A stretch of 64,000 nucleotides of DNA from Hyperoodon ampullatus (GCA_949752795.1 OX457068.1:61073582-61137581), one strand, 5' to 3'. Shown: positions 35,487 to 47,911, counted from the first letter of the stretch. Numbers and translations: made by a program. Notes: generated from the sequence alone by a model not told the origin.

Positions 35487-38400
35487 TTAGATTCCGTATA
35501 TTTGTGTTAATATATGGTATTTGTTTTTCTCTTTCTGCCTTACTTCACTCTGTATGACAGACTCTGGGTGCATCCACCTCACTACAAATAATTCAATTCC
35601 ATTTCTTGTTATGGTCGAGTAATATCCATTGTATATATGTGCCACATCTTCTTTATCCATTCATCTGTCGATGGACACTTAGGTTGCTTCCATGTCCTGG
35701 CTATTGTAAATAGAGTTGCAAAGAACATTCTGGTGAATTATGGTTTTCTCAGGATATATGCCCAGTAGTGGGATTGCTGGATAGTATGGTAGTTCTATTT
35801 TGAAAACCTCGTTAAAAAATGAAATTTTTAAGGAACCTCGTTACTATTCTCCATAGTAGCTGTATCAATTTACATTCCCACCAAAAGTACAAGAGGGATG
35901 CCTTTTCTCCACACCCTCTCGAGCATTTATTGTTTATAGATTTTTTGATGATGGCCTTTCTCTCTGGTGTGAGGTGATACCTCATTATAATTTTGATTTG
36001 CATTTCTCTAATGATTAGTGATGTTGAGCACTATTTCATGTGTTTCTTGGCAATCTGTATATCTTCTTTGGAGAAATGTCTATTTAGGTCTTTTGTCCAT
36101 TTTTGGATTGGTTTTTTTGTTTTTATGATATTGAGCTGCATGAGCTGTTGTAAATTTTGGAGATTAATCCTTTGTCAGTTCCTTCATTTGCAGATATTTT
36201 CTCCCATTCTGAGGGTGGTCTTTTCATCTTCTTTATGGTTACCTTTGCTGTGCACAAGCTTTTGAGTTTCATTAGGTCCCATTTTTTATTTTTGTTTTTA
36301 TTTCCATTTCTCTAGGAGGTGTGTCACAAAGGATCTTGCTGTGATTTATGTCAAAGAGTGTTCTGCCTATGTTTTCCTCTAAGAGATTCAAAGTGTCTGG
36401 CCTTACATTTAGGTCTTTAATCCATTTTGAATTGATTTTTGTGTATGGTGTTAGGGAGTGTTCTAATTTCATTCTTTTACACATAGCTATCCAGTTTCCC
36501 CAGCACCACGTATTGAAGAGGCTGTCTTTTCTCCACTGTATGTTCTTGCCTCCTTTATCAAAGATAAGGTAACCGTATGTGTGTGGATTTATCTCTGGGC
36601 TTTCTATCCTGTTCCATTGATCTATATTTCTATGTTTGTGCCAGTACCATACTGTCTTGTTTACTGTAGCTTTGTAGTTTAGTCTGAAGTCTGGGAGCCA
36701 GATTCATCCAGCTCCGTTTTTCTTTCTCAAGATTGCTTTGGCTATTTGGGGTCTTTTGTGTTTCAATACAGAAAAGTTTTTGTTCTAGTTCTGTGAAAAA
36801 TGCCATTGGTAGTTTGGTAGGGATTGCATTGAATCTGTAGATTGCTTTGTGTAGTATAGTCATTTTCCCAATGTTGCTTCTGCCATTTCAAGAACATGGT
36901 ATATATCTCCATCTGTTTGTATCATCTTTAATATCTTGCATCAGTGTCATAGTTTTCTGCATTCAGGTGTTTTGTCTCCTTAGGTAGGTTTATTCCTAGG
37001 TATTTTATTCTTTTTGTTGCAATGGTAAAGGTGAGTGTTTCCTTAATTTCTCTTTCAGATTTTTCTTCATTAGCATATAGTAATGCAAGAGATTTCTTTG
37101 CATTAATTTTGTATCCTGCTACTTTACAAAATTCGTGATTAACTCTACTAGTTTTCTGGTAGGCTCTTTAGGATTCTCTATGTATAGTATCATGTCATCT
37201 GCAAACAGTGACAGCTTTACTTCTTCTTTTCCGATTTGGATTCCTTCTATTTCTTTTTCTTCTCTGATTGCTGTGGCTAAAACTTCCATAACAATGTGGA
37301 ATAGTAGTGGTAAGAGTGGGAAACTTTGTCTTGTTCCTGATCTTACTGGAAATGGTTTCAGTTTATCACCATTGAGAACATTGTTGGCTGTGGGTTTGTC
37401 ATATATGGCTTTTATTAGGTTGACGAAAGTTCCCTCTATGCCTACTTTCTGCAGGGTTTTTATCATAAATGTGTGTTGAGTTTTGTAAAAAGATTTTTCT
37501 GCATCTGTCGAGATTATCATATGGATTTTATCCTTCAATTTTTTAATATGGTGTATCACATTGATTCATTTGTGTATATTGAAGAGCCCTTGCATTCCTG
37601 GGATAAATCACACTTGATCTTGGTGTATGATCCTTTTAATGCACAGTTGGATTCTGTGTCAGTTGTTACTTCTCCTTTTTCATTTCTAATTCTATTGAGT
37701 CTTATCCCTTTTTATCTTGATGAGTCTGGCTAATGGTTTATCCATTTTGCTTATCTTCTCAAAGAAGCAGCTTTTAGTGTTATTGATCTTTGCTATTGTT
37801 TCCTTCATTTCTTTTTCATTTATTTCTGATCTCATCTTTATGATATCTTTCATTCTGGTAACTTTGGTATTTTTTTGTTCTTCTTTCTCTCATCGCTTTA
37901 GGAGTTTAGGTTGTTTATTTGAGATGTTTCTAGTTTCTTAAGTTAGGATTACATTGCTATAAACTTCCATCTTAGAACTGCCTTTGCTGCATCCCATATG
38001 ATTTGGGTCATCGTGTTTTCATTGTCATTTGTTTCTAGTTTTTTTTTATTTCTTCTTTAATTTCTTCAGTGATCTCTTGGTTATTAAGTAGTGTATTGTT
38101 TAGCCTCCATGTATTTGTATTCTTTACAGATTTCTTCCAGTAACTGATATCTATTCTCATAGCCTTGTGGTCGGAAAAGATACTTGATACAGTTTCAATT
38201 TTCTTAAATTTACCAAAGCTTGTTTTGTGACCCAAGGTATGATCTATCCTGGAGAATGTTCCATGAGCACTTGAGAAGAAGTTTATTACATTGTTTTTGG
38301 ATGAAGTGCCTATAAGTATCAGTTAAGTCCATCTTGTTTAATGTACCATTTAAAGCTTGTGTTTCCTTATTTATTTTCATTTTGAATGATCTTTTCATTG

Positions 38401-38855
38401 GTGAAAGTGGGGTGTTAAAGTCCCCTACTATGATTGTGTTACTGTCAATTTCCCTATTTTGGCTGTTAGCATTTGCCTTATGTATTGAGGTTCTCATCTG
38501 TTGGGTGCATAAATATTTACAACTGTTATATATATTTTCTTCTTGGATCGATCCCTTGGTCATTATGTAGTGTCCTTCTTTGTCTCTTGTAATGATCTTT
38601 GTTTTAAAGTCTATTTTGTCTGATATGAGAATTGCTACTCCAGCTTTCTTTTGATTTCCATTTGCATGGAATATCTTTTTCAATCCCCTCACTTTCAGTC
38701 TGTATGTGTCCCTAGGTCAGAAGTGGGTTTCTTGTAAACAGCATATATATAGGTCTTGTTTTTGTATGCACTCCACCAGTCTATGTTTTTTTTGTTGGAG
38801 CATTTAAGCCATTTACATTTAAGGTAATTATTCATATGCATGTTCTTATTACCAT
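35487..38855 (-). pseudogene. L1 ORF2, broken and internally deleted
   Basis: The start is aligned with the other ORF2 starts and the end lies in the 'IYGI' region. The span is 3369 bp against 3821 bp for the inner L1. Most of the shortfall is a deletion of about 440 bp at the junction near 37654-37660, which removes the start of the reverse transcriptase domain. The pieces are endonuclease 38210-38692, RT core 37119-37559 with 'FADDMILY', and C-terminal scraps. There are many stops and frameshifts. Confidence 0.88.
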
Positions 38856-38904
38856 TTTCTGAATTGTTTTTGGTATGTTATTGTAGTTCTTTTGTGTTTC
38901 TTGC

Positions 38905-39797
38905 CTAGAGAAGTTCCTTTAGCATTTGTTGCAAAGCTGGTCTGGTGGTGCTGGATTCTCTTAGCTTTTGCTTGTCTGTAAAGGTTTTAATTTCTCTATC
39001 AAATCTGAATGAGATCCTTGCTGAGTAGAGTAATCTTCATTATAGGTTTTTGCATTTCATCACTTTAAATATGTCCTGCCACTCCCCGCTGGCTTGCAGA
39101 GTTTCTGCTGAAAGATCAGCTGTTTACCTTATGGGGATTCCCTTGTATGTTGTTTGTTGTTTTTCCCTTGCTGCTTTTAATATTTTTTCTTCGTATTTAA
39201 TTTTTGATAGTTTGATTAATATGTTTCTTGGCCTGTTTTTCCTTGGCTATATCCTATATGGAGCTCTCTGCACTTCCTGGACTTGTTTATCTATTTCCTT
39301 TCCCATATTAGGCAAATTTTCAAGTATAATCTCTTCAAATATTTTCTCATTCCCTTTCTTTTTCTCTTCTGCTTCTTGGACCCCTATAATTCAAATGCTC
39401 ATGCATTTAATGTTGTTTCAGAGGGTCTGCGACTGTCCTAATTCTTTTCATTCTTTCTTTCCTTTTTCTGCTCTGCACTAGTTATTTCCACTATTTTATC
39501 CTCCAGGTCACTTATCTGTTCTTCTGCCTCAGTTATTCTGCTATTGATTCCTTCTAGAGAATCTTGAGTTTCATTTATTGTGTAGTTCATCATTGTTTGT
39601 TTGCTGTTTGGTTCTCCTAGGTCCTTGTTAAACGTTTCTTGTATTTTCTCAATTCTATTTCCAAGATTTTGGATGATCTTTACTCTCATTACTCTGAATT
39701 CTTTTTCAGATAGACTGCCTATTTCCTCTTCCTTTGTTTGATCTGGTGGGTTTTTACCTTGCTGTTTCATCTGCTGCATATTTCTCTGTCTTCTCAT
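38905..39797 (-). pseudogene. L1 ORF1, broken
   Basis: The start 'MRRQRNMQQMKQQGKNPPDQ' at 39797 is followed by about 119 open codons to 39438, with the coiled coil ('ITEAEEQISDLEDK'), and then frameshifts through the RRM and C-terminal regions. The stop codon position matches the intact copy. It confirms the start used for the intact ORF1 at 26306. Confidence 0.85.
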
Positions 39798-40602
39798 TTT
39801 GCTTAACTTACTGTGTTGGGTTCCCCTTTTTGCAGGCTGCAGGTTCCTAGTTCCCATTGTTTTTGGTGTCTGCCTCCAGTGGGTAAGGTTTGTACACTGG
39901 GTTGTGTAGGCTTCCTGTTGGAGAGGACTAGTGCCTGTGTTCTGGTGGATGAGGCTGGATCTTGTCTTTCTGGTGGGCAGGTCCACATCTGGTGGTTTGT
40001 TTTTTGGTGTCTGTGACCTTCTTATGATTTTAGGCAGCCTTTCTGCTAGTGGGTGGGGTTATGTTCCTGTCTTGCTCGTTGTTTGGTATAGGGTGTCCAG
40101 CATTGTAGCTTGCTGGTCGTTGACTGGAGCTGGGTCTTGGTGTTGTGATGGAGATCTCTGGGAGATTTTCACCATTTGATATTACGTGAAGCTGGGAGGT
40201 CTCTGGTTGATCAATGTCCTGAACTCGGCTCTCCCATATCAGAGGAACAGGCCTGACACCAGACGGAGCACCAAGACCCTGTCATCTTCACAGCTCAGAA
40301 TAAAAGGGAGAAAAAAGAAAGAAGGAAAGAAAAAATAAATAGATAATATAAAATAAAGTTAAATAAAATAAAAAAAAATTATTAAAAAAATTTTTAAATT
40401 AAAAAGTAATAAAAAAGAGAAAGAAAGAGGAGAGCAAGCAAACCAAAAAACAAATCTACCAATGATAACAAGCACTAAAAACTATACAAAAAGAAAAAAA
40501 ACGGACAGTCAGAACCCTTGGACCAATTGCAAAAGCAAAGCTATACAGACAAAATCACACAAAAAAGCATACACATATACACTCACAAAAAGAGAAAAAG
40601 AA

Positions 40603-40627
40603 AAAATATATATATATATATATATAT
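40603..40627. repeat. AT dinucleotide repeat
   Basis: An uninterrupted run of alternating A and T within the L1 5' region. Confidence 0.95.
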
Positions 40628-41837
40628 CGTTCCTCCCAAAGTCCACCTCCTCAGTTTGGGATGATTCATTGTCTTTTCATGTATTCCACAGATGAAGGGT
40701 ATATCAAGTTGATTGTGGAGATGTAATCTGCTGCTCCTGAGGCTGGTGGGAGAATTTTCCCTTTCTCTTCTTTCTTCACACAGCTCCTAGGGTTCAGCTT
40801 TGGATTTGGCCATGCCTCTGTGTGTAAGTCGTCTGAGGGCGTCTGTTCTTCACTCAGACAGGACAGCATTAAAGTAGCAACTGATCGGGGCCTCTGGCTC
40901 ACTCAGCCCAGGATGAGGGAGAAGTACACAATGCAGGGAGAGCCTGCGGCGGCAGAGGCTGACATGACATTGCAACAGCATGAGGTGCTCTGTGTGTTCT
41001 CCCAGGGAAGTTGTCCCTGGATCACGGGACGCTGGCAGTGGTGGGCTGCACAGACTCCTGGGAGGGGAAGTGTGGATAGTGACCTGTGCTTTCACACAGA
41101 CTTCTTGGTGGCGGCAGCAGCAGCCTTAGCCTCTCATGCCCATCTCTTGGGTCCACGCTGATAGCTGCAGCTGGCGCCCATCTCTGGAGCTCGTTTAAGT
41201 GGTGCTCTTAATCACCTCTCCTCACGCACCATGAAACAAAGAGGCAAGAAAAAGTCTCTTGCCTCTTCGGCAGTTCCAGACTTTTTCCTGGACTCCCTCC
41301 TGGCTAGCTGTGGCACACTAGCTCCCTTCAGTCTGTGTCCACACAAGCAACCCCAGTCCTCTCCCTGGGATCCAACCTCCAAAGACAGAGCCTCAGCTCC
41401 CAGCCCCCACCTGCCCTGGCGGGTGAGCAGACAAGCCTCTTGGGCTGGTGAGTGCTGGTCAGCACTGATCCTCTGTGCAGGGATCTCTCCGCTTTGTCCT
41501 CTGCACCCCTATTGCTGCGCTCTCCTCCATGATTCTGAATCTTCCCCACTGCCACATGCCCCACTGTCTCCGCCAGTGAAGGGGCTTCCTAGTGTGTGGA
41601 AACATTTCCTCCTTCGCAGTTCCCTCCCTGAGGTGCAGGTCCCATCCCCATTATTTTGCCTCTGTTTTTTCTTTTTTCTTTTGCCCTACCCAGGTATGTG
41701 GGGAGTTTCTTGCCTTTGGGAGGTCTGTCTGAGGTCTTCTGCCAGCGTTCAGTAGGTGTTCTGCAGGAGTTGTTCCACATGTAGATGTATTTCTGATGTA
41801 TTTGTGGGGAGGAAGGTGATCTTCACGTCTTACTCTT

Positions 41838-41848
41838 CTGCCATCTTG
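41838..41848 (-). promoter_or_regulatory. YY1-type site at the L1 5' end
   Basis: CAAGATGGCAG on the minus strand, at the same distance from the end as the site at 19676. Confidence 0.65.
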
Positions 41849-42004
41849 AAGGTCTCCAAATCTGCCCAATTTCTATGCAGCTATGGTAATGGCATATGCC
41901 CTGCTTACTTTGTAGGATTTCAGTTACAAAAGAAGAAAATATATTTTGTGTTCTCCAAAAATTAGGAAAACAATAATTTTTAAAAACTAAAATTAGCCAA
42001 AAGT

Positions 42005-42130
42005 CATAAGTTCTAGGCCCAGTTCCTCCACAAGCTAGTTGTATGAATTTTCACAAGTTTCTTAAACTCTCTGGTTTCAACTGCAAATATTATTTTATTT
42101 TCCATGGTTTTTGCAAGGTTAATCTCATTC
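42005..42130 (+). repeat. MIR SINE fragment
   Basis: 'caagctagttgtatgaattt' and 'caagtttcttaaactctctg' correspond to the MIR core (tagctgtgtgac ... cacttaacctctctg). Confidence 0.6.
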
Positions 42131-42889
42131 ATAATTTTTAAAAATGTTTTTCTTGAACTAAAACCTTTATTAATTGGGCCAAACCCATTGATGTATTAAA
42201 TTAATAGAGAATGAAAGTGGACTATTGAGCTGGGTTTACTTTATGGGCATGTCAGAGGCACACGGAGATCTTGATAAGGTATCTTCATTTGAAACCTCAG
42301 CACCTCCTGCTTTGGAACAAAACAGAGCTCATCAAGAGTAGAGACCCAGAGCAGAGCTCAGAGAGGAAAAGCAGAGACATAAATGACTGGAGAACTTCTC
42401 CCAGGGTGCTGAGTCAGCCAAAACAGAACCTCCTGCTGAGCTCAATGGATCTTTTCTCATTTGCCTGGAACATTGGCTGGAGGCTGCTTTGGCAGTGCCT
42501 GCTGGGAAGACAATTTTTAGTCCATTGATTCATTTGAGCTGGGCAGTTTGCCCTAGTACTTAGGCACTCAGACAAAAATACCCTTAAGCGCTGGCAAACT
42601 CTGGGATGTAGAGACGGCCAGTGGCTCAATCAGCACCTCGGGGCTGCCCAAGGGAGAAGGAGAGTCTAGAAACCCCGGGATGCCAGTCACTGAGTATTTA
42701 CAGAAGTCAAGCCTTGATTTTTCAAGCCAAAACTCTAAAGAATCCCTGATTTGGGGGTCAGGAACATCCTAACTAAAGAGCACTGCACTCTATCTTTCAC
42801 CTTCAGTCAAACGAAGAGCAGCTGGGGCACAGGTCCCCTCTGCATGTTTTCATGATCTATGCTGATCTGACTGCTACCTCTCTCGGGTT
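42131..42889. other. Unique sequence, nothing recognised
   Basis: Slightly higher GC than its surroundings but no frame with protein character. The open stretches at 42271-42528 and 42414-42629 overlap on opposite strands. Confidence 0.45.
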
Positions 42890-43140
42890 ATGAATTCCCC
42901 AGGAAGATTTCCCTGGCCTCCCTCTTTCTCCTTGTTGGGATCAGGTCCTATCCTGATCCTTCTAAAAACCTTGCCTACTTACCAGTATTTTATCACCATC
43001 ACAGCAAATTATAATTGCCTCTTATTTATCTCCTCAGTAAGACTCTTAACATGAGACTGTGAACTTCTATTTAATTACTTATCTCTAGCACCTAGCATAG
43101 TCCCTAGCATATTAAACACCCTTAAATCCTTAAATGATTA
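42890..43140 (+). repeat. L2 LINE 3' end
   Basis: 'ggaagatttccctggcctcc', 'aagactcttaacatgagact' and 'ctctagcacctagcatagtc' are the usual successive blocks of the L2 3' end. Confidence 0.7.
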
Positions 43141-43344
43141 TAAAGAGAAGGAGGGAGGGAAGGAACAGAGGAGGGACAGAGGCAGAGGTGACTACTCTCT
43201 GATGAAGTAAGCCATGTGTTGACCGAGGAAATAAAATGGTACATCCAAGTTGGTGACCAAAGTCTCTCAAGGCAGTGCTAACAGGAGAATCTGGTGTCTC
43301 CGTAGTCAATACAGTAAGTTGGAGGAAAAAACACTTCTGGAACT

Positions 43345-43490
43345 GAGACTCAAAAGGCCTTAGTTTTACTTTTGACTCCACCACTGCAGTAACTGCCTAA
43401 TGCAGGGCCACACAACAACATGTGCTCAGTTTCGGCATCCTCATCTGTAAAGCCTTGGAATGCTTAGGTGAAATAATTAGTGTACAAGTA
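43345..43490 (+). repeat. MIR SINE, divergent
   Basis: 'ttttacttttgactccacca' and 'gctcagtttcggcatcctca' followed by 'tctgtaaagc' match the MIR core order. Confidence 0.6.
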
Positions 43491-43678
43491 TTTCAAAAGT
43501 TTAAAGAGTCCTTTGAATGCAAAGGATTATTAAAGTCTCTGTCAACACCATGAAAGAATTAGGACTACTTTCTCTCATCCATTAATGGTTCCTTTCTCTG
43601 TCCAAACCTGAGGCCATATGACTCAGATAGGAAAAAACAAAAAAGTATTATCTGCTCCATTTATGAATTTGCCTTTTT

Positions 43679-44030
43679 AAAATTTATTTATTTTATTTAT
43701 TTATTTTTGGCTGCATTGGGTCTTCATTGCTGGGCGCGGGCTTTCTCTAGATGTGGCGAGCAGGGGTTACTCTTCATTGTGGTGTTCAGGCTTCTCATTG
43801 CAGCAGCTTCTCTTGTTGCGGAGCACAGGCTCTAGGTGTGTGGGTTTCAGTAGTTGTGGCTTGAGGGCTCAGTAGTTGTTGCTCACTGGCTCTAAAGCGA
43901 AGGCTCAGTAGTTGTGGCACATGGGCTTAGTTGTTCCGTGGCATGTGAGATCTTCTTGGACCAGGGCTCAAACCCATGTCCCCTGCATTGGCAGGTGGAT
44001 TCTTAACCAGTGCACCACCAGGGAAGCCCC
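43679..44030 (-). mobile_element. CHR-1-like tRNA-derived SINE (antisense, long form)
   Basis: A TTTA-rich tail at the left, then 'ggctgcattgggtcttcatt', repeated 'cagtagttgtgg' units, an antisense B-box region 'gggctcaaacccatgt', and the head 'caccaccagggaagcccc'. The duplication TGAATTTGCCTTTTT / TGAATATGCCTTTTT is at 43664-43678 and 44031-44045 (one mismatch). It is about 350 bp, longer than the CHR-2 copies. Confidence 0.93.
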
Positions 44031-44164
44031 TGAATATGCCTTTTTGTTGTAAGTAAAATTTCTTCATGAAGTAAAAACTCCTGTAACACAGAGAATATAC
44101 CATGTTTTAACAATAATGACAAGGATGCCTTAAGCAGATAGAACATCATAGAAAGTCCTCAAAA

Positions 44165-44330
44165 CATACTCATGTTGGATTTTTACAAGAATTTCTTCAG
44201 AAAGGCCAATCAGGTAGGATAGCCCCAATTTACAGATGGTCAAAGTGAGACTCATTGAAGTTAAGTGACTTGTTCAAGACTGTATACTTGGTAAGCATCT
44301 GGAAGGAATCTAAGCACAAGATAAGTTCAA
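44165..44330 (-). repeat. MIR SINE (antisense)
   Basis: 'ccccaatttacagatggtca' and 'gaagttaagtgacttgttca' are clear antisense MIR blocks. Confidence 0.8.
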
Positions 44331-44504
44331 AACTATTTATAGAAATATAATGCTGGAACTGAAAGGTAAACAAATCCAACTTCCTACTCACTGCAGGAAA
44401 CCCTTCTGACAGAAGGATATACTGAACAACTGACAATTACTTAAACATCCTTTATTTTCCAGAAACAAAACTTTTTTCCATTAATCTTTCAACTCAGGAG
44501 TCAG

Positions 44505-44660
44505 TTAGCTCATTGTATAAAATAGATAATAATTAATACATATTTCATAGGTTTTTATAAAGATGAAATACATAATATGTGTAAATCACTTAGCAAAGAC
44601 AATTTCTGGCACATAACAAGTATTCAGTAAATGTTAGTTCTTATTACTCTTAATACTATA
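44505..44660 (+). repeat. MIR SINE 3' part
   Basis: 'cattgtataaaatagataat', 'gtgtaaatcacttagcaaag' and 'tggcacataacaagtattca' are the MIR blocks after the core. Confidence 0.75.
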
Positions 44661-46000
44661 ATTTTCACTAGTCTACTTTTGTTTTGGTTTCTGGTTTGTT
44701 TGTTTTTCCTGGATCCTTTTTAGCCTCTTGCATCTTTTTGCTTCAGACTCTTTTACTGTTTCAGGTGAATAGAGGGAAATTCATTTTCATGATTCTCTAA
44801 ATCATCCTCATTAGAGTGAAAATTGTTGGTCTTAATCTTTCTGTCTGCATCACAGAAACTTAAATATGTGATTAATTGACAACAGCTGAGTCAAAGGCAA
44901 AGGCTTTTGAGAAAGCTAGATTATTTTCTTCCTGAATCTGAAAGGAACCTACTTGGTAACTTTCCATTTCAACAGCATGGACCGTGTGGCATCCAGTCCT
45001 AAAAATGTAGATGAAATTCTTGTAAAATAAAGTTTTACAGTGACAACTTGTCATTGCTTAGAAAACTCTGATTTAAAGCATATTACCTAAAGTGTCTTAT
45101 TTATGTTAACAAACTCTTTAAGTGAGCGTGACCCAGAATGTGGGCAAGACCACCCATTGGAATGTAGAAAGAAACAATTGGAATTTCAACTTTTATATTA
45201 ATGTAGTATCTTCTATTTGAATATTTATCTTTGAAAGGTTTTTAATGTCCATAATATATTACTGCAGTTTCACATGTATAGAGTTTATTAGTAAATGTAC
45301 ATATATTTGGGGTCCATGATCATAATTTTATAGTTAAGGCATGTAATCAAGAAGGTTTTGAAACCTTGTACAAAACCAGAGATTAGTAGGTGTTTAAAAA
45401 GTGGCTATGTAACAATCTTCACCACTATCCATGAAAGAAAAATAGAAAAGATATGCTTATTTATAAACTAATATTGCCATTTTATTATTTTTTCAATATG
45501 AATTTGAAATTTGATAAAATTGGTTCAGTTCCTTAAATCTCTACCTCTCTTTATAAAACCTAATTCATATTTACTGTGATCTCTGTACAAAGAATGTGTG
45601 GTATGCTACCAACTGTCAAAGGAAATATTCCTAAGGTTGATGGAAAAAAACAACCACAAATCCCACTGAAGATCTTGACATCCTTTATAGCAAATGGGCC
45701 AAATATTAGCTACATCAGCCAACATTTTCACAAGTTTTCATGGAACAAACAGAGACAAATACCAAATGTCAAGTAACCAAGTTACTCCTCACTTCCTTTA
45801 GGCAGTGCTGTCCTAAGCATGATTTTAGACCCCTCCCCTTTCCTCTAAAAATGTAGAAACAAACTGTGAAATATGTCTTCTCCATGGTCCTCAGGGTTAG
45901 TTAATCTCTCTCAGAGATTGGTAGGTATTTGAGAGTCTTTCAGACAATTTTCTTTCTCATTTGCAGTTCTTTTTCCTCTCCTGGTGGTTTAGTGATGAAA
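44661..46000. other. Unique sequence, nothing recognised
   Basis: AT-rich, about 1.3 kb, no supported gene or repeat. Confidence 0.45.
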
Positions 46001-46360
46001 GGTTATAGACTGTTTGTGCATCCACCTCAAATTCATTTGTTGAAACCTAACCCCCAATGTGCTGTTATTAGGAGGTGGGGACCTTTGAGAAGTGATTTGA
46101 TCAAAAGAGTTGAACCCTCATGAATGGGATTAGTGCCCGTATAAAAGAGGCCTCAGAGAGCTCCCTTGCCCCTCCCACAATGTGAGGATACAACAAGAAA
46201 CTGGCCAGCTATAAACCAGGAAAATGACCCTCAGCAGACACTGAATTTGCCTGGCACCTTGATCTTGGACTTCCCAGCCTCCAGAACTGTGTGAAATAAA
46301 TCTTTGTTGTTTAAGCTAAGAAATATATTTTTGTTATAGTACCTCATATGAACTAAGACA
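46001..46360 (+). mobile_element. MLT1-type MaLR LTR, nearly complete
   Basis: 'tgttgaaacctaacccccaa', 'gggattagtgcccgtataaa', 'agagctcccttgcccctccc', 'ccttgatcttggacttccca' and 'gtgaaataaatctttgttg' occur in MLT1 order, ending near 'gaactaagaca'. The AATAAA within the last block (near 46297) is the LTR polyadenylation signal. Solitary LTR with no internal part. Confidence 0.88.
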
Positions 46361-46649
46361 GGGAACATAGTGGGTTAAGCACCATTAATCTCTGCAGAGA
46401 CACCTAGAAACATCAGAATCTTTCAAGATTACTTTGAAGAAATATATTTCCACTGTGACTCCATTCTAACAACTTCCCACCTAATTTCCTTAGGTAGCCC
46501 AGCAGGCCTGGCAACCTAAGTTATGGTACCCTGCAAAACATACCCTTTCACAAATGAATGTCCAAGGCAGTGTTTTCCAATCATATATTAGTCATAAACC
46601 TTGTAGAAGAAATCATTCTGAATGTTCATCAAAACATTTCACTTTTCTG

Positions 46650-46870
46650 CTGGGCATCAAGAAAACTACATTTCTCAACTTTTAAAAATCTAAATGGGGA
46701 TATGTGATGGGTTCTGCCCAATAGAATGTGCAGAAATGATGTAAACCACTTCCAGGCTAGGACCTAAAGTGTCCTATAGAATCATCCATATGGTATATCT
46801 TTTATCATTAGGTGGTGGTTGGATTCAAAGTGTCCAGGGGAAAGAGACCATGGGGAAAGACAGAACACTA
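46650..46870 (+). mobile_element. Possible old LTR fragment
   Basis: 'gcccaatagaatgtgcagaa' and 'gtaaaccacttccaggc' resemble a segment of old MaLR LTRs. Weak. Confidence 0.4.
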
Positions 46871-46889
46871 AAAAAAAGAAACTGAGTCA

Positions 46890-47911
46890 CAACTCATGAA
46901 ATAAGAAGCTGATAAGTTGGACTTCATTAAAATTAAAAACTTCTGCTCTGTAAAAGACACTGTTAGAGAATGAAGAGACAAGACACAGCCTGGGAGAAAA
47001 TATTTGCAAAATAAATATCTGATGAAGGACTTATATCCAAAATATACAAAGAACCCTTAAAATCAACAACAGGAAAACAAACAGCCCAACTTTAAAAATG
47101 GATTAAAGATCTGAACAGACACCTCACTAAAGATGGTAAATAAATATATGAAAAGATGTTCGACATCATTTGGCATTAGGGAATTTTAAATTAAAACAAA
47201 AATGAGATACACATACCTATTAGAATCGTTAAAATTCAACAAACTTTCACTGAGTTTCAGGGGGCTCAGAAAATGGTGGCATCAGGATCCAGATGCTGCT
47301 GCCCCAACCACTCTTCCCAAAAGAAGCCCCATCTTGAGGAATCTTGGAGCTCTACAGGGGCAGCATGAGAATCCTGGGAGGAGAAACACCTGGGTTCCTT
47401 CCTCTCTCCACCCAGACACCTGACAACCCACCTATCTTTTTGCCATCTCCGTAGTTTTGTCCTCTCTGCAATGTCTTATGTGGTTAGGATCATGTGATAT
47501 GTGACCTTTTCAGATGGCTTCTTTCAATTGGTAATATGCATTCGGAGTTTTCTGCATGTCTCCTCGTGGCTAGGTAGCTCATTTCTTTTTGGCCCTGAAT
47601 TACATTCCATTGCCTGGATGCACCCCATTTCATGTATCTTCTCGCCTGTTGAGGGACATCTTGGTTGCTTCCATGTTTGGGTAATTACGAATAAAGCTGC
47701 TGTAAACATAAAAAACATTTTTTTTTAACTGACAATACCAATTGCTGACAAGGATATAAAGCAACAGGAATGATCACTCATTGCTGGTTACAGCTACTTT
47801 GGAAGATATTTTGACAACTTCTTACAAAGCTAAACCTAATTTTGCCATACGATCCAATAATTGCACTCCTATGTATTTACCGAACTGAAAAATTATGTCC
47901 ACACAAAAACG
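46890..47911 (+). mobile_element. Rearranged old L1 with an inverted block
   Basis: 46890-47245 and 47727-47911 are consecutive plus-strand parts of an old L1 ORF2 end ('ggacttcattaaaattaaaa' ... 'gatacacatacctattagaa', then 'aactgacaataccaattgct' ... 'ttatgtccacacaaaaac'). Between them, 47400-47727 is the following L1 part in inverted orientation ('gttgcttccatgtttgggta' on the plus strand), and 47246-47400 is not recognised. Confidence 0.75.

Larger units (their letters stand above)
34845..41856 (-). mobile_element. Full-length L1, minus strand, with a 3' transduced tail
   Basis: On the minus strand: 5' end at 41856 (complement of 'gagaccttcaagatggcag'), 5' untranslated region to 39798, ORF1 relic, ORF2 relic, 3' untranslated region to 35119, its own A tail (T at 35100-35119), then about 236 bp of non-L1 sequence (34864-35099) and a second A tail (T-rich 34845-34863). 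16-bp duplications flank this whole unit. Both ORFs are dead. Confidence 0.85.
39798..41856 (-). promoter_or_regulatory. L1 5' untranslated region, full length
   Basis: The most complete example in the window and the reference for the deletions in the inner L1. It includes an A-rich/AT tract on this strand at 40310-40630, an (AT)n run, and a GC-moderate distal part. Numerous small frames inside are chance. Confidence 0.8.

Noticed and set aside
40820..41755. Frames of 113 and 174 codons
   Set aside because: They lie on the strand opposite to the L1 5' untranslated region. Equivalent frames are broken in the other copies.
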